Source of the DNA: CAYVBE01 sp964572825
Lineage (GTDB): Bacteria > Planctomycetota > Brocadiia > SM23-32
Direction: 5' to 3'
Length of the DNA: 64,000 nucleotides
NCBI GenBank assembly: GCA_964572825.1
Contig: CAZNGS010000004.1
Span: 44,763-108,762 of the forward strand
Positions 1-7,930 of this stretch are shown in pieces (the first letter of the stretch is position 1; the number at the start of each line of letters is the position of its first letter). The notes below the pieces were generated by a model, which saw only the letters and a program-made list of their open reading frames with translations, was not told the DNA's origin and did not search any database. A program made the position numbers and the translations under genes.

Positions 1-511
1 TGCGCCCGATGTCGTTGCCCACCGGCCGGTCCAGCCGCGCGTAGCGCCCGTTTATCTTCCGGGGGAAAAGTATCCCGTCCTTATTGCCCGGTTCGCTGAT
101 GATACCGAGCCGTTTGAAGGACATGAGGTCTTCGGTGCGCGCCAGCGCCATCACCGGGCCGTAACCGCTGAAAGCGGTGTAGGTGACGTAGACGGTGCCT
201 TCCAGGACGGTAATGCGGGGGTCCTCCACGCCGGCCACTTCGTATTTCTGCATGTGGCCTTCCGTGGCCGGCGTCATGACGGGCAACTCCTCCAGCTCGA
301 AATCGTAGCCGTCCCGGCTGCGGCCCAGCGCGAAGACCGAGTATCCGTGCTGCCCCTCCACCCGCAGCAGTATGCGGTACGCGCCGTCCAGCTTGACGGC
401 CGACCCGTTGAACACCGTGTTGCAGGTGAAGGGGATGTCGGCTGCGGTGATGAGGGGGTTACCCGCGTGGCGCCGCAGGATATCCTGTTCGACCAGCCAG
501 GGCATGCTCAT
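1..511 (-). CDS. GH130-family glycoside phosphorylase/hydrolase, 5' part only
   Basis: The N-terminal 170 residues of a GH130-like five-bladed propeller enzyme; the gene runs off the left edge. Family members phosphorolyse or hydrolyse beta-mannosides. The read contains GVEDPRITVLEG near residue 80, carrying the EDPR motif expected at the GH130 active site, and FPRKINGRYARLDRP further on. The ATG at 511 overlaps the TGA of the upstream gene (ATGA), so the pair is probably translationally coupled. A second ATG lies two codons inside. The substrate cannot be fixed from sequence; mannan-derived oligosaccharides are the family default. Confidence 0.8.
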   Translation of the reverse strand, partial: MSMPWLVEQDILRRHAGNPLITAADIPFTCNTVFNGSAVKLDGAYRILLRVEGQHGYSVFALGRSRDGYDFELEELPVMTPATEGHMQKYEVAGVEDPRITVLEGTVYVTYTAFSGYGPVMALARTEDLMSFKRLGIISEPGNKDGILFPRKINGRYARLDRPVGNDIGR

Positions 512-1452
512 AGGGCTTCTCTGGCTTTCTCCGGGTAGCAGGTGTATTCCAATGTGTCGAGGGAGACCGATCCCAGGCAGATGCAACTGTCCGCCGCGCC
601 GTAGTAAATGTCCACCTCAGCCCCGTCCCGGGACGGGATGGCGCCACAGGCGAACACCAGGTTGGGAACATCGCCGATGCGTTCGTAGCGCTCCTTGGGG
701 GAGAGCAGGGGGACGTTGCATCGTCCCAGCACGCGGGAAGGCTCTTCCAGGTCCAGGAAGGCGGCTCCCAGGCGGAAAAGCGGCCCTCCGGGGGTGTTCT
801 TCACCCCGTAATAGAACAGGAGCCATCCCTCGGAGGTCTCGATCGGAGGCACCGATGCACCGATGCGGTGGCTGTCCCAGTAGCCGCCTCGGTGGGTCAT
901 TACGATGTCCCAGCTTCCCCAGTGCACCAGGTCGTCGGAGTAGCTGATCCAGATGTTGCCCCCTTCCTGCGGCCTCTCCAGGCGCGCGAACCGGCCCTTG
1001 ATGCGGCGGGGGAAGAGCACCCCGTTTTTCGTGTCGGGTTCGGAGACCACGGAGATGCGTTCGATGCTGCGGAAATCTGCCGTGCGGGCCAGACACAGGC
1101 GGAAACCATACTGGCTGTAGGCCAGGTAGACGATGTAGTATGTGCCCTCCAGCAGCGTGATACGGGCATCCCGAACCCCTCCCGCCTCGTAGGGCGCGAA
1201 GATGCCCTCCTTTGCCGGCTCGAGAACGGGTTCCTTCTCGATCTTGAACTGTCGGCCGTCCTCGCTGCTGGCCCGGTATATGGCGCACCTTCCGTCGAGC
1301 CTTTCCACCGTGACCAGCAGGACGCAGCGCCCTTCGTGCCGGACGGCGCCGGCGTTGTGGACGTCGCTGGCCGCGAAACAAAGATCGTCGATCGACAGGA
1401 CGGGGTTGCCGTCCCAGCGCTCCACGACGTTCTTGGGGATCTTGGCGGTCAT
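508..1452 (-). CDS. GH130-family glycosidase/phosphorylase, second copy
   Basis: A 314-residue cytoplasmic protein related to its downstream neighbour, with the same block order: an ITLLEGTYYIVYLAYS strand, FPRRIKGRFARLERP, then GGYWDSHRIGAS and a YGVKNTPGG segment typical of GH130. The motif that is EDPR in the partner reads RDARIT here, so the acidic residue is kept but the flanking Glu and Pro are lost, which may alter phosphate or sugar handling. I chose ATG 1452 because the longer frame upstream is arginine/proline-rich noise and a promoter-like pair lies at 1466-1495. The two proteins could act as a pair on one oligomannoside. Function is family-level inference. Confidence 0.78.
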   Translation of the reverse strand: MTAKIPKNVVERWDGNPVLSIDDLCFAASDVHNAGAVRHEGRCVLLVTVERLDGRCAIYRASSEDGRQFKIEKEPVLEPAKEGIFAPYEAGGVRDARITLLEGTYYIVYLAYSQYGFRLCLARTADFRSIERISVVSEPDTKNGVLFPRRIKGRFARLERPQEGGNIWISYSDDLVHWGSWDIVMTHRGGYWDSHRIGASVPPIETSEGWLLFYYGVKNTPGGPLFRLGAAFLDLEEPSRVLGRCNVPLLSPKERYERIGDVPNLVFACGAIPSRDGAEVDIYYGAADSCICLGSVSLDTLEYTCYPEKAREAL

Positions 1453-1465
1453 GTTCAGGGTCGTG

Positions 1466-1495
1466 ATTATGCACTGACCGAGCCCCCAAATGCAA
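1466..1495 (-). promoter_or_regulatory. Candidate promoter for the GH130 pair
   Basis: On the minus strand, TTGCAT (1495-1490) and CATAAT (1471-1466) are separated by 18 bases. The implied start point lies only a few bases before ATG 1452, so the leader would be very short. Moderate match only. Confidence 0.35.
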
Positions 1496-1513
1496 GTCGG
1501 CACGCCCGTCGCT

Positions 1514-1542
1514 TTGTGAATCGCGGCGCTTTCCGGTATACA
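1514..1542 (+). promoter_or_regulatory. Candidate promoter for the GreA-like gene
   Basis: TTGTGA (1514-1519), 17 bases, TATACA (1537-1542). The predicted start point falls at about 1549, which argues against the GTG at 1548 and for the ATG at 1578 as the translation start. Confidence 0.45.
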
Positions 1543-1577
1543 GGACGGTGACACTTGCGCAGCAACCGGGGTGGGGA

Positions 1578-3755
1578 ATGGATGCCCTTCTGAAACTTGC
1601 CAAGAAGGAAAAGCTGGACGAGCTGGAGTCGGCCTGGATGCTGGCCGTCGAGGAGGGGAGCACGGACGTGGACGTGCTCCTGGAGGCCGCCGAAGTCCTG
1701 GTCGAGCGCGGGCACAGGGCGCAGGCGGAGTCACTGCTGTGGTACCTGGCGGGCGCCCTGCAGGAAGACGGCGAGCCGGAGGCCGCCTTCCGTGCGGCAA
1801 GGCGTGGAGCAATGCTTCTGCCCGAGAGCCGGCCCCTCCGGGACGTGCTGCTGGATCTTTCCGCCCGCGTACTGGAGGACGTGCCGGGGGCCGAGCAGAT
1901 CGTGCAGGTCACCGTGGGGGACGAGGGGCTGCCGCTGGACCGGGCCCTGGCGGCTCTGGATGGACTTATTGCCCTGGGGCCCGGTTCCTACGTCTATGAC
2001 GTCGGTGCCGACGCGGTGGGCTGTGTCCGCTCCGTGGACACAGCCCGGGGCGGACTGGTCGTCGAGTTCGAGGACGGCGACCGGGTCGTGCCGCCCGGCG
2101 AGGCGGGAACGCTGGAGATTCTGCCGGATGACGATTTCCGGGCGCTCAATCTTTTTGACCGGGACAGGCTGCGTTGCCTGGCGCAGGAAGCCCCCGAGGA
2201 GCTGGTCAGCATGGTGCTGCGGGCGGTGGACCGCCGGATGGAGCTTCGGCGGCTGCGCATTTACCTGGAGCCCGTGGTGGATTCATGGGGTCGATGGTGG
2301 TCGGGGACGCGGGATCGGTTGAAGCGGTCGGCGGAGGTGGGCATGACCAGCGGGCGTTCTCCGTCCGTGTTCCTGCGCAGAAAGCCCCTCACGCACCAGG
2401 AGAGGTTGCTCAGGAGATTCCGCGGCCAGTCCGAGGCCACGGCGGCGGCGCGCGTCGCCCTCGAGGCACTGCGGGAGGCGCGGGCCCACGCGGACGTGGC
2501 GGCGCAATTGGTGGCGCCGCTGGCCGAGGGGCTGCGCGAGCTTGTCGTGGGCTGCCCGGACGGGGAGTCGTGGCGCGCACTGCCGGCCGCCGCCGTGTTC
2601 GACGCCCTGCGGCGGGAGTTTCCAGAGCGGATACCGACCGAAGCACCCGAGGTGGGCGGCCCGCTGGGGCCGGCGGCCGAGTCGCTGTCCCGGAACGTGC
2701 AGGATGAAGGTCTGCTGGTGGCGACGCTCCGGTTCATTCGGCGCCGCTTCCCGGAGGAGTGGCCGGGGCTCTTTGCGCGCATGATGCCTTCGATGCCCCG
2801 CCAGGCCTGCCGGGTGGCCGGGGATATGCTGGCGGAGGAAGCTCCCGAAACGCTGGCGGAGGCGTGCGAGAGTATCCTCTCGCGTTCCGGCGGGGAGGCC
2901 GGTGCCCTCACGTGGCTGTGGCGCCGGCGGACCGGGGCGGAGCCTCCGGCGCCCATCGCGGACCTCGATGCGATCTCGATTCTGTTCAGGCTGCTCTCTG
3001 CGGGGACTTCCATCGTGCGGGACGCTTCGCTGGGGGAGGAGCGTCGGAAGTCGGAGGTGGCGCAGATACGCTCGGCGCTGCTGCTGCGCGACGGAGCGGC
3101 GCTGGAAGCCGCCCTGGAGGAGGCGTCCCCGGACCAACTGGCCCCTCTCACGAGCATGGTGCAGCGTAATCCCGCGTTGACGCCCCAGATTCAGGGCCGT
3201 CTGATGGAGATGCTCGCCCGGCACGCACCTGCCCTGGTCGTGGCCGAAGTGCCGCCGTGGGAGCAGGACGTGATCTATAATACCGCCCGTGGTATTGAGA
3301 AGCGGAAGGCTGAACTTGAACGGGTCGTGCACGTCCGTCTGCCCCAGGTGATCCGGGAGCTCGGCCAGGCGGCGCAGCTCGGCGATATCAGCGACAATGC
3401 CGATTATCAATCGGCCCTCCGCGAGCGCGGCCGTCTGGCGGAGCTGGCCGAACGTATGCGGGAGGAGATATCGCGCGCCCGACCCATCACCCCGTCAACG
3501 GGCGGCGGCGACTGCGTCACGGTCGGCAGCAGAGTCACGGCGCGCAATCTCGCCACGGGCCAGCAGGAGTCCTTCACTTTCCTGGGACCCTGGGATGCGG
3601 ATCTGGCCGAGGGCATCTACGGCTACGACGCGTCCCTCGGCAAGGCCTTCATGGGCAAGAAGGTCGGGGACGTGGTCAGCTTCAGGCGGGGCGCCGAGGA
3701 ACGCCGCTGGGAGATACTCGATATCTCGCCGGCCGAACTTCCCGGCTCTTCCTGA
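1578..3755 (+). CDS. greA: GreA/GreB-type transcript cleavage factor with ~560-residue N-terminal extension
   Basis: The last ~160 of 725 residues are a GreA/GreB factor, which stimulates RNA polymerase to cleave backtracked transcripts. The coiled coil carries QLGDISDNADYQSAL, where both acidic tip positions are kept as Asp (E. coli GreA has Asp41 and Glu44). A FKBP-like C-terminal domain follows (GKAFMGKKVGDVVSF). The N-terminal ~560 residues are helical, TPR-like at first (EAAEVLVERGHRAQAESLL), then a small beta segment and a WGRWWSGTRDRLKR block. Such extensions are known for Chlamydia GreA. Ordinary GreA is ~160 residues. ATG 1578 has GGTGGGGA just before it; a GTG at 1548 in the same frame is the alternative. 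Confidence 0.85.
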   Translation: MDALLKLAKKEKLDELESAWMLAVEEGSTDVDVLLEAAEVLVERGHRAQAESLLWYLAGALQEDGEPEAAFRAARRGAMLLPESRPLRDVLLDLSARVLEDVPGAEQIVQVTVGDEGLPLDRALAALDGLIALGPGSYVYDVGADAVGCVRSVDTARGGLVVEFEDGDRVVPPGEAGTLEILPDDDFRALNLFDRDRLRCLAQEAPEELVSMVLRAVDRRMELRRLRIYLEPVVDSWGRWWSGTRDRLKRSAEVGMTSGRSPSVFLRRKPLTHQERLLRRFRGQSEATAAARVALEALREARAHADVAAQLVAPLAEGLRELVVGCPDGESWRALPAAAVFDALRREFPERIPTEAPEVGGPLGPAAESLSRNVQDEGLLVATLRFIRRRFPEEWPGLFARMMPSMPRQACRVAGDMLAEEAPETLAEACESILSRSGGEAGALTWLWRRRTGAEPPAPIADLDAISILFRLLSAGTSIVRDASLGEERRKSEVAQIRSALLLRDGAALEAALEEASPDQLAPLTSMVQRNPALTPQIQGRLMEMLARHAPALVVAEVPPWEQDVIYNTARGIEKRKAELERVVHVRLPQVIRELGQAAQLGDISDNADYQSALRERGRLAELAERMREEISRARPITPSTGGGDCVTVGSRVTARNLATGQQESFTFLGPWDADLAEGIYGYDASLGKAFMGKKVGDVVSFRRGAEERRWEILDISPAELPGSS

Positions 3756-3768
3756 CCCGCCTGTGCCG

Positions 3769-6675
3769 CTATCGCAGCATCAGATACATGGTCTCCGGGG
3801 GAAGTTCCACGCGCATGCGCCCACCGGAGCGGTCCGCCCCCACGTCGCGCACGGGAACACCGTTGATGTCCAGCAGCGTCGCCTTTGAGACCGTGCGGTT
3901 CCGGACCGTCAGGACGGCGCGGGTGTTGACCACCTGCCACGGGTTGGCGCCGACCTGCAGGATGCGCTTGCCCTGCACTTCCTGATCGTTCATGTGGAAG
4001 GTGGCCGGGCGGGCCTTCCAGCCGGTGGGGCGGCAGCGCGTGCCGACCTGCACCAGCAGTCTGCCCGATTCGGCGATGGGTCTGTCGTCCAGCGGCACGA
4101 CCACGATGGTGGCGTAGTCATTGCGGCAGCGGATGGTAACGTCGTCCAGCTCGATCTCACCGGCCACTTTGAGGAACCCGGCGGCGGCCTGTGCCTTCGG
4201 TGCGTTCACGGTGTAGATGCCGCGCCTGTAGTCGGTGGTGATCTGGCCGGTCAGGCTCCTGATGGTGCCGCGCTCCTGGTCGATGTAGCGGTCCAGGTCG
4301 GCGATGCGGTTGTTGGCCGGGCTTCCCTCATACCTGACGTGAACCGGCCCGACGAGAAACGCCTTCGGGTCCACGCCGCCCTTGACGCTGGAGTCCGGGG
4401 GAAGGTCGCCGGCATCCCGGTTGGGGTCCCAGGAGCCGCTCCCGGCGATGATGGGGCTCTTGCGGTCCCAGATGTTCTGCAGGCCGCGCTCCTCGTAGAC
4501 GGCCGGCCGGTCCGCCTCCGCGACGTAGCCGCGGCGCCACAGGAGGGCCGCGGCCGGGAACTGCCCCATCTGCATGGGCGTGGCGAAGGTCCACTTGTTG
4601 CCGACCGGCTGCCACTCCGGCACGCCCGTGGCGAACCAGTAGAAGCAGTCCACGCCGGTCAGGCATTGCTGGGCGGCGATCATCAGCGGCCCCTCGCTCT
4701 GGTAGCCCAGGGGCGGCACCCACAGGCTCTCGGGAATGATGAACGGATGCCCGACGGCCTGCTTGACGTTCAGCGGGAGCGCCGTGGGGTCGGTGATGGC
4801 GCTGACCTCGCGGAAGTAGTGGAAGTCCAGAATCTGCCAGCCCCGGTTCACGCCCATGTGGCCGGGGCTGTAGTAGTGGTTCTTGCCGAGGACCTGGTTG
4901 GCCGTGTAGGCCCAGCGCTCGGCGGGATCGACCACCACGGGGTCACAGGTCTTCCAGTTGCCCGCGTTGACGAGCTGCTGGCAGCCCAGATCTTCGCGCA
5001 GATAGTCCCCGATCATCCTGTTGAATTCATACATGGTGCATGCAATGAACTCGAGCTGGTCGGAGAGGCGCCTCTGCAGGCCGGCGTCATCCCCGTATTG
5101 CCCGCGCGCGTCGCGTGTGAAGTACCACACGATGTTGAGGCCGGCCTCTCCGTTGGCGAAGTCGTCGTTTTCGTGCTCGTTGCCGCCCCATGCGGCGCGG
5201 GCTTTCTCCAGGGATCCGTACTTCTCCTCCAGCCAGTCGGCGTAGCGCTGCCGCAGGTGGCGTCGGGCCTCGCCCTTTACCCGCTGCATGGTGTAGAACA
5301 GCATGCTGTCTTCGTTCTGCAACTGGATGATTGCCACGGCCGGATCGTCGGCCAGGCGGGTGCCGGTATAAGGGTTGACGCGGTCGAACAGGGCCTTCAG
5401 CCACGCCTTGTAGCCCTCCTGGACGGCCGGCTCCCAGAAGACCATCGCCGTCAGCCGGCCGGTGCCGGAGTCGGGGATGTCCCAGCCCGGCTGGACGCTG
5501 GTGTGGCTCATCCAGCAGGGGGAGAGGGTCGAGTAGATGCCCTCCTCTTTCATGGCAGCCACCATGCGCCACGCCTGCTGGAGAGCGTCCTCGTCCACGT
5601 CGGTTATCTCCGAGTCCTTCTCCTTGGGCGGCAGGTCGCCGTGCCAGCGCACCATGTTGACGCCACGCTTGGCCAGGAAGCGGGCGTGATGCCGCAGGTC
5701 CTGCCACGCCTGCTGGCGTGCCCCCTCCGCCTCCCGCTCGTGGGATTCGGCCCTCGCGGTGTCACCCCTCTCGCGCGCCCGTTTTGCTCGCTGCAGCGCC
5801 CGGTCGACCGACCTCCAGGCGTTGCGCTGCACGTAGGTGGAGCCGCCCCAGAAACGGATGGGCTGTCCGTCGCCGCGCACGAAGTGAAGGCCGTCCTCGT
5901 TGCGGCGGATGAAGCCGTGCTCGCCGGCCACTTCCTCGTTCAAGGAGCGCAGGTCGAAAGCCGCCTGCCGGCTGAAGGTGTCCCGCTCCGGTTCCCAGGC
6001 CCAGGTCTCGCTTTCGGGGTATTGAATGACGTTCTCCCAGCTTTCGCCGGGCTTGAATTTGTAGTGCGGGCTGAACTGGCCCCGCGCCAGCACGAAACAA
6101 TCGATGGAGCTGAAGCGCTTTTCCTCCTCCTTGTTGCCCAGCAGGAATTCGAAGGTATGAGTGCCTTCGGAGAGGTGAACCGTCCCCAGGTCGAACCAGG
6201 CCAGGAAGCGGGCATCCCAGCCGGCAGCGACGCTGATCTCCTGTACGAGGCGGGGCTGGAAATCTTCGCCCCGGCGGTGCTCCCTGATCTCCCGTTTCAT
6301 CTCATCGATGGGCACCGGCTGCCACTCGCCGCCGTCGATGCGGTAGCTCAGCCCGGTGCCGCGCGGGTTGCCGCGCAGCCAGAAGTGGTAGCTGCCGCTC
6401 TGCGGGACCTGGACCCTGTAGAGGGCCGTGCCCGTGTCCATGTGGGGTTCGCTGAAGCTGGCCAGCCACTTTCCGCCGGAGAGGGTATCCTCGTCCACCG
6501 TCTCGAACCACGGGTTGTGGAACACCTGCTTCTGATCGGCATCTTCCGCCTCGATCCAGATAAGCTCTTGCGCCCCGGACGCTGCGGCGGTTCCCGGCGA
6601 CAGCAGGGCGATCGACAGCCAGCAGACGACAGTTGCTTTTGCCCACATTCTCCGGCTCTCCCGGTTTCCAGTCAT
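3769..6675 (-). CDS. Secreted clan GH-A-like glycoside hydrolase with N-terminal sugar-binding-like domain
   Basis: A 968-residue exported protein. Residues ~10-35 form a signal peptide (hydrophobic WLSIALLSPGTAAASG). A beta-rich domain follows (IEAEDADQK, GSYHFWLRGNPRGTGLSYRIDGG), resembling carbohydrate-binding or DUF-type jelly rolls. The central barrel has the layout of clan GH-A enzymes: FLAKRGVNMVRWHGDLP, then IIQLQNEDSM with a likely acid/base Glu after Asn, then HPFIIPESLW with a likely nucleophile Glu. A C-terminal beta domain closes it. I cannot assign a GH family or a substrate. It lies 53 bases downstream of the Gfo/Idh/MocA gene on the same strand and is probably co-transcribed with it. 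Confidence 0.7.
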   Translation of the reverse strand: MTGNRESRRMWAKATVVCWLSIALLSPGTAAASGAQELIWIEAEDADQKQVFHNPWFETVDEDTLSGGKWLASFSEPHMDTGTALYRVQVPQSGSYHFWLRGNPRGTGLSYRIDGGEWQPVPIDEMKREIREHRRGEDFQPRLVQEISVAAGWDARFLAWFDLGTVHLSEGTHTFEFLLGNKEEEKRFSSIDCFVLARGQFSPHYKFKPGESWENVIQYPESETWAWEPERDTFSRQAAFDLRSLNEEVAGEHGFIRRNEDGLHFVRGDGQPIRFWGGSTYVQRNAWRSVDRALQRAKRARERGDTARAESHEREAEGARQQAWQDLRHHARFLAKRGVNMVRWHGDLPPKEKDSEITDVDEDALQQAWRMVAAMKEEGIYSTLSPCWMSHTSVQPGWDIPDSGTGRLTAMVFWEPAVQEGYKAWLKALFDRVNPYTGTRLADDPAVAIIQLQNEDSMLFYTMQRVKGEARRHLRQRYADWLEEKYGSLEKARAAWGGNEHENDDFANGEAGLNIVWYFTRDARGQYGDDAGLQRRLSDQLEFIACTMYEFNRMIGDYLREDLGCQQLVNAGNWKTCDPVVVDPAERWAYTANQVLGKNHYYSPGHMGVNRGWQILDFHYFREVSAITDPTALPLNVKQAVGHPFIIPESLWVPPLGYQSEGPLMIAAQQCLTGVDCFYWFATGVPEWQPVGNKWTFATPMQMGQFPAAALLWRRGYVAEADRPAVYEERGLQNIWDRKSPIIAGSGSWDPNRDAGDLPPDSSVKGGVDPKAFLVGPVHVRYEGSPANNRIADLDRYIDQERGTIRSLTGQITTDYRRGIYTVNAPKAQAAAGFLKVAGEIELDDVTIRCRNDYATIVVVPLDDRPIAESGRLLVQVGTRCRPTGWKARPATFHMNDQEVQGKRILQVGANPWQVVNTRAVLTVRNRTVSKATLLDINGVPVRDVGADRSGGRMRVELPPETMYLMLR

Positions 6676-6728
6676 CGGTTACTACCGCAGGCTATCACAC
6701 AGGTGCGGCCCAATCCACTGAAGAGCGC

Positions 6729-7769
6729 TCACGCGATAAGTATCCTTTCTCCTTCGGAGCGCAGGCCCGCCTCGTAGACCTGCATCACGTTGAGGGCAAA
6801 CTCAAATGTGCCCGTCTCGGGCGGGCTGCCCTGCAGAACGCAGTCGCAGAAATGGCGCATCTCGTTATAGAAGCCCTGGATGAACAGCGCCTTGTTCTCC
6901 AGGCTGGCGTAGGTGTGACGGGATTCCCACACGACCGAACCGTGGTCGGTCCCTTCGGGGGCGAAGCTCGTGCTGACGCCGTACCGGAACGGTACGCGGC
7001 GATGCCAGGTGACCTTTCGGGCGTTTTCCACCACCAGGTGTGCGCCCTCCGCGAAGAAGCTGTAGCGCTCGCAGGGGCCCTCCATGCCCTCCGCCAGGTG
7101 CAGGTTGGCCACGGCGCCGCTCTCGAACTCCAGAACGCAGACGCCGCCGCCCCGCGCGCCGCGGTGCATCGTGACCGCGGCCACCGGGCCTCCGACGGAC
7201 ATCATGGCGGAGAGCGGATGCACGCCGTTGGCCAGCCAGTCGTTGCTCTCCCGTGCGGCCAGCGCCGCCGGCCCGTCCTCCGGCAGGCGCACGGGGTACT
7301 CGCCCAGGATGGTCATCAGCGGTCCTGACACCTGCAGGGCGAGGACCTCCCGCACCTTGCACATGGCGGGCATGAAGGCCTTCTTGAACCCCACCACCCC
7401 GACCAGGTCGCCCCGGTGCTCGATCATCTGTTCTATCTCAGCGGCCGACATGGCCGGCGGTTTCTCCACCCACACGTGCACGCCGGTATCCAGCGCCAGG
7501 CACGCGAGCTCCGCGTGCAGTTGCGGCGAGACGCCGATGAAGGCGGCGTCGAGGTCCTGCTCGGCGTACATGGCGGCGGCATCGGTGTAGGTGGCTTTGA
7601 CCCCGTACCGGGCCGCCGCGGCCCGGAGCGCCTCCTCGTCCACGTCGCACATGGCGCACAGGTTGACCGGCAGGAACTGCATCGTCGGCAGCAGCGTGCG
7701 GCGGCAGTGCGCCCCCACACCGACCGCGGCGACGTTCAGCCTCTGGTCGAACTCGTCCTCGCAGTTCAT
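6729..7769 (-). CDS. Gfo/Idh/MocA-family NAD(P)-dependent oxidoreductase
   Basis: The N-terminal Rossmann fold begins NVAAVGVGAHCRR with CDVDEEALRAAAARYG; the EKPPA loop (VHVWVEKPPAMSAAE) carries the lysine typical of the Gfo/Idh/MocA family. Such enzymes oxidise or reduce sugars, inositols and related polyols. I chose ATG 7769 (346 residues) because it sits 10 residues before the Rossmann strand; the frame extends 21 codons upstream without family character. It is divergent from the FG-GAP gene and probably leads an operon with the secreted hydrolase downstream. Confidence 0.85.
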   Translation of the reverse strand: MNCEDEFDQRLNVAAVGVGAHCRRTLLPTMQFLPVNLCAMCDVDEEALRAAAARYGVKATYTDAAAMYAEQDLDAAFIGVSPQLHAELACLALDTGVHVWVEKPPAMSAAEIEQMIEHRGDLVGVVGFKKAFMPAMCKVREVLALQVSGPLMTILGEYPVRLPEDGPAALAARESNDWLANGVHPLSAMMSVGGPVAAVTMHRGARGGGVCVLEFESGAVANLHLAEGMEGPCERYSFFAEGAHLVVENARKVTWHRRVPFRYGVSTSFAPEGTDHGSVVWESRHTYASLENKALFIQGFYNEMRHFCDCVLQGSPPETGTFEFALNVMQVYEAGLRSEGERILIA

Positions 7770-7930
7770 AGGCGGCTCCGTTCTCGCGACCGCGCCCTCC
7801 AGAAAGGGTACACCCTGGCGGTGCGTTTTCAATGAAATCCGGCGGGACGGGTCGGCGACGCTTGCAGTGGCCGGCGCAATCAGGTAATTCGTGGCTCTGC
7901 CGGGCTTCAGTCAAGCGGAGAAAGGGTGCG

